NCBI GenBank assembly: GCA_031283515.1
Contig: JAITBS010000361.1
Coordinates: 1-5,215 of the forward strand
From: Planctomycetaceae bacterium
Lineage (GTDB): Bacteria > Planctomycetota > Planctomycetia > Pirellulales > Thermoguttaceae
Direction of reading: 5' to 3'
Length of the DNA stretch: 5,215 nucleotides
The notes under the pieces were generated by a model. That model was not told the origin of the DNA, made no database searches, and was given only the letters and a program-made list of their open reading frames with translations. This document shows positions 1 to 5,215 of the stretch, piece by piece (the first letter of the stretch is position 1; each line of letters begins with the position of its first letter). The position numbers and the translations under genes were made by a program.

Positions 1-43
1 TTATTTTGTATGAACGGTTATTTTTTGGTTTATTATTTTGATT

Positions 44-2893
44 TTATTTTTTTTGTTTTTTTCGTTCTACCCATTCTCTTAACAGGGCGACAATTCGTTT
101 TGGTTCTACCGGCTTGGGACAATAAGAATCCATGCCAACCGCTAAACACGCCGCTTGATCGTCAACCGTTACATTCGCAGTCAACGCAATAATCGGAATT
201 CGATAAATATTGCTGTTTTCAAATTCCCATTGCCGAATCCGCCGCGTCGCATCAAATCCATTCAATACCGGCATCTGACAATCCATCAATATCGCATCAA
301 ACCACTCACTCTTGATCCTCTCAACCGCTCCTAAACCATCCGAAACCACAACACATTCTATTCCCGCATTTCTTAAAATTTCTGTAATAACAATCTGATT
401 GATGTGATTGTCTTCCGCAACCAATACCCGTAACGATAACTCATTTGTCTCCGAAATAGGAATCGCTTCCTCCGGCGAATACTCTGAAATCTCCGCCGAA
501 AATAAATGAATCACCGCATTAAAAAGCGCAGAACTCTGAACCGGCTTACTCACCGTTTGTAAATTTTTCGGATTTCGCCACTGCAATGAAGTCGTGTCAG
601 ATAACGCCGTCAAAAAAACTATCGGCGTTTGCGATAAATTATCCTCGCTCTGAATAGAATGAATCAAATCAACCCCTTCCGCATCCGCTAAATGCGTATC
701 AATAATCACCGCCGCAAACGGATTGTCCGTTACCAATAATTGCCGAAGTTTACTCAATGCTTCTTTGGCAGAATTAGTCAGTTGAGGTCGAAAATTCCAC
801 GATTCAAATTGCTCCCAAAGAACCGGACGCTGAAAATTATTGTTACTGACAATCAATATCTGACGCCCTTTTATCTCTTCCAGAATCTCCGGCAAATGTC
901 CGTCTGTTTCAGGATTCGGCTCTACTCCGAGCAAGACATTAAAACTGAATGTCGCGCCTTTGTCTTCTTCGCTCTCAACATGAATATTTCCGCCCATTAA
1001 TTCCACTAGTTTCTTACTGATTGCCAAACCAAGTCCCGTGCCGCTATGAGCGCGAGTTGACGAAATATCAACCTGCGAAAATAACTTGAATAAACGATCC
1101 TGCTTGTCAATCGGAATTCCAATTCCTGTGTCAATTACTTCAAATTGAATGTTGTACTGTTGGTCGTTACGCTCAAGTGTTGTAACGCGAATCCGAACTC
1201 CGCCTTCATCGGTAAATTTTAACGCGTTGCCGGTCAAGTTAATGAGAATCTGCCGCAAACGTCCTTCATCTCCGCAAACGAATTTCGGAACGTCGCGACC
1301 AAACGTTACAACAAGTTCCAACTGTTTTTCTTCCGCGCGTGAAGCAAGAATTCCAATTACCGTTTCCAACGTAGTATGCAAATTAAACATCGACATACTT
1401 AACTCAAATTTTCCCGCTTCGATTTTTGAAAAGTCGAGAATATCGTTAATCAAAAACAACAACGATTCGCCGGACGCTTTAATTAGTTGAGCATATTCAA
1501 ATTGTTTTGGCTGTAATTTTGTTGCGCATAAGAGTTCGGAAATACCGATTACTCCATTGAGCGGAGTCCTCATTTCATGACTCATTGTCGCCAGAAATTG
1601 ACTCTTTGCTTGACTTGCAGATTCGGCGGTTTCTCTTGCGGTGGCGGCGCGAACTGTTTCGGCAATACTTGTTCGAAGAGTTCTAGTCATCACGTTGAAA
1701 GTTTGCGCTAATTCTTCGATTTCGTCATGGCTGTTGATTCCGGTAATTTCGACATTTAATTTTCCGTCCGATAATTCATGGACAAAATGCAGTAATTGTT
1801 TTAGAGGTTGCGTAATCTGTCGAGACGTCAGCAGAATCACAATGACAATAAGAGAAAACCCGATAGAAACTGTAATGATATTAACCCATAACTGTTGATA
1901 AATTGGTTTTAATATTTTCGATTCGGGCGTTTGTTGTAACAATGACCAGCCGGAGGTTTCCAAAGGGGCATAAGTACAATACACTCGTTTTTCGTTGATA
2001 TTGCTTTTGACCAGATAAATTCCTGATTCTCCGCGAATCATTTTTTTTCCGGCGTCGCGTAGTATTTCGTCGTTATATTTATTGGCGAGTGTTTCAATAG
2101 TTTCTTTCATTTCCCAATCGGGATGTTCCAGAGCAACGATAATTCGTCCTGTTGTGCTGCATAACCAATAATCAGAACCGTCGCGAACGATGCTTGTAAT
2201 AATTTTTCGGATATCGTTCAAGGCAAAATCGATTGTTGCGACTCCGCAAAATTTCTGGTCGATAAAAATCGGCACTGAATAAGTGCACATAAAGACATCA
2301 CCTCCGCCATCGTCGAAATAGGGTTCGATCCAGCAGGGTTGAAGAGTTTTTGCGGGTTTATCGTACCATTCCCATTCGGCGTAGTTGTATTCGGTTGCGA
2401 GGTCTTTGTAGAGAATTTGTTCGACTTTTTTTTCGTTGATGAATTCTATTTTTCGGCAGAGGTATGGTGAAAGGTAGCCGTCATTTCTTGTTCGTGGTAA
2501 TTTTGGAAAAGAGTTCGGTTCTAAGGCAACGGCGCTTCCGATGATATTGGGATTTTTCTCTAAGATCAGGTGTATATAATCGGTAATTTGTTCGATAGAT
2601 TCTGGGCGGCTTACTGTAATGTAATTTGCCAAACCGTGAGCGACTTTAGAAACGGCGGCGAATATAATTTCGCAATCTTTAGCGTATCGAGTAACGGACA
2701 TTGTTAATTCTTGACGTGCATTTTTTTCAGTAATCTTTAGATCGTTATGAAGTTGAATGGCGGTCGTAATACAATAAAGAATACTGACCGGCAGAACTGT
2801 CAAAACAATCAGCTTTCGCCAAATCGGAAATTTAACAAGATTAGCAGAAGGTTTCGATATTTCGTTTTCGATTAAATGATTAAAATTTTTCAT
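44..2893 (-). CDS. Membrane-bound hybrid histidine kinase (Cache-HAMP-HisKA-HATPase-REC-REC)
   Basis: Sensor kinase that should autophosphorylate on His and pass the phosphate to its own C-terminal receiver. Numbering from the ATG at 2893 (949 aa): TM1 about 25-48; extracytoplasmic dCache-like sensor about 49-333, with a WIEPYFDDGGG stretch near 188-198 and a following TYSVP strand typical of Cache domains; TM2 about 335-357; HAMP about 356-409; HisKA with H-box ATMSHEMRTPLNG (His439); HATPase_c with N-box (Asn556), DTGIGI (588-593) and GTGLGL (618-623). Receiver 1 (about 677-797) keeps Asp732, Thr762 and Lys783 but has Ser-Asn in place of the acidic pair. Receiver 2 (about 820-938) is canonical: Glu827/Asp828, Asp871, Thr905, Lys927. 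No Hpt domain is present, so an onward relay would need a separate protein. The frame is open up to a TTG at 2989, but the ATG at 2893 is preferred: the 32 extra residues look unlike a domain and a TATAAT lies just upstream of the TTG. No strong Shine-Dalgarno sequence is seen at either start. The protein ends in a lysine-rich tail. The ligand is unknown. Confidence 0.95.
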   Translation of the reverse strand: MKNFNHLIENEISKPSANLVKFPIWRKLIVLTVLPVSILYCITTAIQLHNDLKITEKNARQELTMSVTRYAKDCEIIFAAVSKVAHGLANYITVSRPESIEQITDYIHLILEKNPNIIGSAVALEPNSFPKLPRTRNDGYLSPYLCRKIEFINEKKVEQILYKDLATEYNYAEWEWYDKPAKTLQPCWIEPYFDDGGGDVFMCTYSVPIFIDQKFCGVATIDFALNDIRKIITSIVRDGSDYWLCSTTGRIIVALEHPDWEMKETIETLANKYNDEILRDAGKKMIRGESGIYLVKSNINEKRVYCTYAPLETSGWSLLQQTPESKILKPIYQQLWVNIITVSIGFSLIVIVILLTSRQITQPLKQLLHFVHELSDGKLNVEITGINSHDEIEELAQTFNVMTRTLRTSIAETVRAATARETAESASQAKSQFLATMSHEMRTPLNGVIGISELLCATKLQPKQFEYAQLIKASGESLLFLINDILDFSKIEAGKFELSMSMFNLHTTLETVIGILASRAEEKQLELVVTFGRDVPKFVCGDEGRLRQILINLTGNALKFTDEGGVRIRVTTLERNDQQYNIQFEVIDTGIGIPIDKQDRLFKLFSQVDISSTRAHSGTGLGLAISKKLVELMGGNIHVESEEDKGATFSFNVLLGVEPNPETDGHLPEILEEIKGRQILIVSNNNFQRPVLWEQFESWNFRPQLTNSAKEALSKLRQLLVTDNPFAAVIIDTHLADAEGVDLIHSIQSEDNLSQTPIVFLTALSDTTSLQWRNPKNLQTVSKPVQSSALFNAVIHLFSAEISEYSPEEAIPISETNELSLRVLVAEDNHINQIVITEILRNAGIECVVVSDGLGAVERIKSEWFDAILMDCQMPVLNGFDATRRIRQWEFENSNIYRIPIIALTANVTVDDQAACLAVGMDSYCPKPVEPKRIVALLREWVERKKQKK

Positions 2894-2989
2894 ACAATTA
2901 AAAAAATCTCTGTCATTATTTGATAAGGAATTTATAATAATTCGTAATATTTCAGGTGGAGGAATATTTCTTTTGCAATGATTCAACAA

Positions 2990-3400
2990 CTGATATTATA
3001 GTGATTTTTTTAAGAGACGAAAGATACAAAATAGACGAAAAAGATAAATTAGTTTAGAGCCTATTGAAAAACTCCAAGACATTGTCTTTTGATTTGTCAA
3101 TATTTTGAGCTAAAACAATGCTGTCCATTCTGTCATTTAAAATCGCTATAAAATTCAATCGCGAATAGTTACCAAAATTCTCTATTGATCAGAACAATAA
3201 AATTTGATAATTTTTGCGGCAATTGATTTCACATTCAAACGAAATCATATCAAATAACGTACAAAAAAATTCAAGAATCAATGGACCTTTGACAATTGAA
3301 TATCTGGCATGACATAGGGAGATAGAATTGTGTTACAACAATATCTATTGTTTAACGGCGGCTATTTTGAGAGTAGTTTTTTTATACCGAATCAGAATAT
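2990..3400. other. Gene-free AT-rich intergenic stretch
   Basis: No convincing gene, RNA gene or strong promoter was found in this stretch. It contains the candidate -10 box of the kinase, a short perfect inverted repeat AAGACA-t-TGTCTT at 3076-3088, and a 44-codon open minus-strand frame (3054-3188) with no clear start, which ends in a peptide reading EFFNRL. The DNA encoding that end (3057-3075, gagcctattgaaaaactcc) resembles the ends of some insertion sequences, so a decayed mobile-element remnant is possible but unproven. A TTGACA at 3289-3294 has no acceptable -10 partner. Confidence 0.5.
2995..3000 (-). promoter_or_regulatory. Candidate -10 box for the histidine kinase gene
   Basis: The minus strand reads a perfect TATAAT here, in the short AT-rich stretch before the kinase frame. 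No good -35 is seen at 16-18 bp (the best placed hexamer, CTTTCG, matches poorly). If used, transcription would begin about at the TTG at 2989, giving a leader of roughly 95 nt before the ATG at 2893. A chance match in AT-rich DNA cannot be excluded. Confidence 0.3.
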
Positions 3401-3476
3401 TTTGTAATATATCAGTGAAATATTTTTAAATTGTTTTTTCGTAATATATCAGTGGAATTATTATTTGTTTCTTTTT
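3401..3476 (+). repeat. Tandem imperfect duplication of the element end (37-bp period)
   Basis: The segment 3401-3439 is repeated imperfectly at 3438-3476. Both units share the 14-mer gtaatatatcagtg (3404-3417 and 3441-3454) followed by an AT-rich tail and a T-run. The second unit is the true left end of the composite element; the first has no hairpins after it and looks like a stub left by slippage, nested insertion or partial excision. Confidence 0.75.
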
Positions 3477-3726
3477 CACCCTGAAGGGGTGGCATTTTCA
3501 TAACCGTAGGTCAAGCGCAGCGCAACCTACGGTCAACATCTCTTCTCAACATCGTCTGAAAGACGAAACTAAACGATCCGAATCACACTTTCGATGATTA
3601 AAATTCTGTCTTTCAGACAGAGGTTTTTTAGTTGTACGAGTCCGCAGGTCGATGACCTGCGGTTATGAAAATCACACCCCTTTCGGGGTGAAAATCGAAA
3701 AACAAAAATTCCACTGATATATTACG
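3440..3726. mobile_element. 287-bp composite inverted-repeat element without coding capacity (MITE- or REP-like)
   Basis: The outer ends are a perfect 20-bp inverted repeat: cgtaatatatcagtggaatt at 3440-3459 and its reverse complement at 3707-3726. Similarity between the halves continues inward to about 52 bp and beyond. Each half carries, from outside in, three hairpins in the same order. Left half: 3477-3491 (CACCCT/GGGGTG, GAA loop with a T-G wobble), 3503-3533 (ACCGTAGGT/ACCTACGGT), 3552-3566 (TCGTCT-GAA-AGACGA). Right half, inverted: 3606-3620 (CTGTCT-TTC-AGACAG), 3642-3662 (9-bp stem CCGCAGGTC/GACCTGCGG), 3675-3690 (CACCCC-TTTC-GGGGTG). The word ttttcataaccg follows the first hairpin in the left half and recurs inverted in the right half. 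No transposase is encoded and no target-site duplication is evident. The family was not recognised by name; a relative recurs from 5044. It could be a MITE, a REP/BIME-like unit, or a source of structured RNA. Confidence 0.8.
3606..3629 (+). terminator. Possible intrinsic terminator inside the repeat element
   Basis: On the plus strand a 6-bp stem with 3-nt loop (CTGTCT-TTC-AGACAG, 3606-3620) is followed after AGG by six T residues (3624-3629). The stem is short and only moderately GC-rich, and the T-run is set off by three bases, so termination would be weak at best. It would act on transcription coming from the left, before the cbrA-like gene. The equivalent hairpins in the other half-elements lack the T-run. 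Confidence 0.3.
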
Positions 3727-3763
3727 GAGATTTTTATTCAATTCAATATCAATTTCAATAAAC

Positions 3764-3806
3764 TTTTTTTAAAAAAATCTGCGAAAAAATCTGCGAAAAA
3801 TCTGCG
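3764..3806 (+). repeat. T7A7 palindrome running into three A-tract/TCTGCG units
   Basis: Seven T then seven A (3764-3777) open a short tandem array: A7-TCTGCG (3771-3783), A6-TCTGCG (3784-3795), A5-TCTGCG (3796-3806). The A-tract shortens by one base per unit. It lies 65-108 bp before the start codon of the cbrA-like gene, where A-tract curvature, an UP-element-like role or a regulator site is conceivable. Simple slippage is an equally good explanation. Confidence 0.6.
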
Positions 3807-3851
3807 GACTACTTAAAAGTGGTTTTCTGTTAGATCACCCGTAGCGAACTC

Positions 3852-3856
3852 AGGAG
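3852..3856 (+). promoter_or_regulatory. Possible ribosome binding site of the cbrA-like gene
   Basis: AGGAG lies 15 nt before the ATG at 3872, longer than the usual 5-9 nt spacing, so it may work poorly. No alternative start fits better: an in-frame TAG at 3842-3844 closes the frame upstream, and the FAD-binding strand begins right after the ATG. Confidence 0.35.
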
Positions 3857-3871
3857 ATTTCCGTTAATTTT

Positions 3872-4948
3872 ATGTATGATGTGGCGATTGTAGGAGCGGG
3901 TCCGGCAGGAGCGACTTTAGCCCGGCTTTTGTCCGGGCGTTGTCGAGTTCTGTTGCTTCATTGCCAACGGAAAAAGTGTTGCGGCGGTATTCTTGCACCG
4001 GAATCACAAAAAATGTTAACGAAACTCGATCTGGTACTTCCTCATGAAGTGCTGGTTAATCCGCAACCTTTTGCTGTTGCCGTTTGGGACTTGCAATCCC
4101 AATTGGTTCGCCGCTACGCTCGGCAATATATCAATATTAACCGTAATACTTTTGATCATTGGCTTGTTTCTTTGATTCCTTCTGATGTGGATATTCGGCA
4201 GGGTGCGGTTTATCGGCATTCGCAATATTCTGATAAAAACGGTTTTGAAATTTTTTTTGTGGAGCACAATGAGATTCGGTCGGAGCGAGTACGTTTTTTA
4301 GTTGGAGCGGATGGTTCATTTTCAACGGTTCGGCGTGAATTTTTTGCCGACTGCCCAAGCCCCAAACGTTATACTGCTTTCCAGGAATGGTTTGAATTGC
4401 AGGTGGTTTTATCGAAAAATTCGACCCAAACCGGAATTGATTTTCAAAACGATTATGTCGGCATTTTCGATTCGGACATTACCGACTTTTACGCATGGAT
4501 GATTCCGAAAAATGAACACCTTATTCTTGGCAGTGCGATTCCTAATGGAAACAAAACACGCGAACTGGTTGAGCGGTTCAAGGCAAAACTTTGTAATACT
4601 GGTTTACATTTTGATTTTCCGGTTTATCGTGAGGCGGGTTCTTTGTTTCGTCCTTTGAATCCTTTTTCGGTGTGTCTTGGTTCGGATCGGGTGTTCCTGA
4701 TTGGTGAAGCTGCCGGACTGATTAGCCCCAGTTCTGCCGAAGGAATCAGTTCGGCGTTAGCCAGTGCCTATTATCTTGCCCAAACATTCAGCTCGCAAGG
4801 ATTCAACCTTGATGCTTACCGTAAAAATCTCCGTTTGTTACGGTGGCAACTCTTACTCAAAATGGTTAAAATACCGGTTATGTTTTATCCTTGGTGCCGA
4901 AAACAAATTATGTTTTCCGGTCTTACCGCATTGGATCGCCCCTCATAA
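3872..4948 (+). CDS. cbrA: CbrA-like FAD-dependent oxidoreductase (geranylgeranyl reductase-like family)
   Basis: A 358-aa flavoprotein with no signal peptide. Visible motifs: N-terminal Rossmann strand with GAGPAG (8-13) for FAD; CCGGILAPESQ (36-46), the Cys-Gly-Gly segment of geranylgeranyl-reductase-like enzymes; YININRNTFDHWL (86-98); LVGADGSFSTVRR (143-155), the DG motif; and FLIGEAAGLISPSSAEGIS (275-293), the second FAD/ribityl motif, with GEAAG instead of the common GDAAG. As recalled, E. coli CbrA (354 aa) shares the CGG-LLAP, NPQ-F, YININR-FD, SLIP and FLIGEAAG segments and a similar basic C-terminus, so the family call is strong and the length is full. E. coli CbrA is CreB-regulated and has been reported to alter the envelope and give colicin M resistance when overproduced. 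Its natural substrate is unsettled; an isoprenoid or lipid is inferred from the superfamily. The gene stands alone, divergent from the kinase, and is bracketed by copies of the palindromic repeat. Confidence 0.9.
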   Translation: MYDVAIVGAGPAGATLARLLSGRCRVLLLHCQRKKCCGGILAPESQKMLTKLDLVLPHEVLVNPQPFAVAVWDLQSQLVRRYARQYININRNTFDHWLVSLIPSDVDIRQGAVYRHSQYSDKNGFEIFFVEHNEIRSERVRFLVGADGSFSTVRREFFADCPSPKRYTAFQEWFELQVVLSKNSTQTGIDFQNDYVGIFDSDITDFYAWMIPKNEHLILGSAIPNGNKTRELVERFKAKLCNTGLHFDFPVYREAGSLFRPLNPFSVCLGSDRVFLIGEAAGLISPSSAEGISSALASAYYLAQTFSSQGFNLDAYRKNLRLLRWQLLLKMVKIPVMFYPWCRKQIMFSGLTALDRPS

Positions 4949-5009
4949 CATCGGGTCTCCTCGCGAACAACAAGACAATAAAACATTGAAAGTAAAGGTA
5001 TCTATTCAG

Positions 5010-5030
5010 TAGTGATCATATTTATCACTA
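5010..5030. other. Short inverted repeat downstream of the cbrA-like gene
   Basis: TAGTGAT (5010-5016) and ATCACTA (5024-5030) form a perfect 7-bp AT-rich inverted repeat with a 7-nt spacer, about 60 bp after the stop codon. No T-run follows directly, so it is a poor terminator candidate. It may be an operator-like site or the diverged outer end of the repeat copy that begins just after it. Confidence 0.4.
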
Positions 5031-5043
5031 TTCGGAGAAAATT

Positions 5044-5185
5044 TTATTTTTCACCCCGCAAGGGGTACCATTTTCATAACCGTAGGTCAAGCGAATCGCG
5101 ACCTACGGTCAGCACCTCACCTCAACATTGCCTGAAAGGCAAAACGGAACGATCACAATTGTAAAACCGGCAATTATTAAAAGAC
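5044..5185 (+). mobile_element. Second copy of the palindromic repeat (single half-element)
   Basis: This copy is collinear with the left half of the 3440-3726 element at an offset of 1575-1576 bp, with one single-base length change in the first hairpin. Hairpins in the same order: ACCCC-GCAA-GGGGT (5053-5066), ACCGTAGGTC/GACCTACGGT (5079-5088 with 5100-5109), and TTGCCT-GAA-AGGCAA (5128-5142). The linking word ttttcataaccgtaggtc is conserved. The outer AT-rich end is not recognisable, or is replaced by the inverted repeat at 5010-5030. No inverted right half follows inside the window; instead a new end in direct orientation begins at 5186. Confidence 0.8.
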
Positions 5186-5215
5186 TAATATATCAGTGGA
5201 ATTATTATTTTTGTA
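5186..5215 (+). repeat. End of a third repeat copy, cut by the window edge
   Basis: The 25 bases at 5186-5210 are identical to 3442-3466, the left end of the composite element (core taatatatcagtggaatt), in the same orientation. The hairpin part, if present, lies beyond the window. This shows that the end sequence occurs repeatedly at this locus. Confidence 0.75.

Noticed and set aside
10..192. Plus-strand 60-codon hydrophobic frame
   Set aside because: It is antisense to the kinase C-terminus; its Phe-rich look comes from the T-runs that encode the lysine tail on the other strand.
740..1898. Plus-strand frames of 85-113 codons inside the kinase
   Set aside because: They are antisense to conserved HisKA, HATPase and receiver coding sequence and show no recognisable motif.
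3289..3317. TTGACA as a promoter -35
   Set aside because: No hexamer resembling TATAAT lies 16-18 bp downstream, and no gene follows at a suitable distance.
3440..3600. Small protein encoded in the repeat (GTG-started frame, and a frame reading HFHNRRSS in both copies)
   Set aside because: The GTG frame stops after about ten codons. The shared frame has no clear start, depends on a one-base length change between copies, and the substitutions follow stem pairing rather than codon positions.
3440..3726. CRISPR array or attC-like integron site
   Set aside because: There are no regular direct repeats with spacers, no GTT core sites and no integrase or Cas gene; the structure is inverted rather than direct.
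4016..5012. Several 66-83 codon frames overlapping the cbrA-like gene on both strands
   Set aside because: They are shadows of a full-length, motif-complete gene in another frame and have no domain features of their own.

Overview
The window holds two convincing genes, divergently arranged, separated by almost 1 kb of AT-rich non-coding DNA that carries a structured repeat family. The minus-strand gene (44-2893) encodes a membrane hybrid histidine kinase: extracytoplasmic Cache-type sensor, HAMP, HisKA, HATPase and two receiver domains. The plus-strand gene (3872-4948) encodes an FAD-dependent oxidoreductase of the geranylgeranyl-reductase-like superfamily, and it closely resembles E. coli CbrA. 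No rRNA, tRNA, CRISPR array or complete transposase gene is visible.

Layout: 1-43 is the AT-rich end downstream of the kinase. 44-2893 is the kinase. 2894-3400 is its leader and a gene-free stretch with a candidate -10 box and a weak trace of a decayed reading frame. 3401-3476 is a tandem duplication of a repeat end. 3440-3726 is a 287-bp composite inverted-repeat element. 3764-3806 is a T7A7 palindrome followed by three A-tract/TCTGCG units. 3872-4948 is the cbrA-like gene. 4949-5043 is a short spacer with a small inverted repeat. 5044-5185 is a second copy of half of the element, and at 5186 the end of a third copy begins and runs off the window.

The most unusual content is the repeat. Each half-element has an AT-rich end (core taatatatcagtg) followed by three hairpins in fixed order: CACCCC/GGGGTG, a long stem of the CCGTAGGTC/GACCTACGG type, and a GAA-loop stem. 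At 3440-3726 two such halves face each other with perfect 20-bp outer ends. The hairpin stems differ between the three half-elements by paired, compensating changes, so the folded form rather than the primary sequence seems to be kept. No protein is encoded inside, so this looks like a non-autonomous (MITE- or REP-like) element, and copies bracket the cbrA-like gene.

Organism: the low GC (about 40 % by eye), the large multi-domain kinase, the long spacers and the dispersed palindromic repeats suggest a Gram-negative bacterium with a repeat-rich genome. A PVC-group/Planctomycetota-type host would fit, but this is an impression and not shown by a marker gene. Functionally, the kinase may sense an extracellular ligand and the flavoenzyme may modify an isoprenoid or envelope lipid. 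A link between them is only suggested by the divergent arrangement and by the fact that E. coli cbrA is itself under a two-component system (CreBC).
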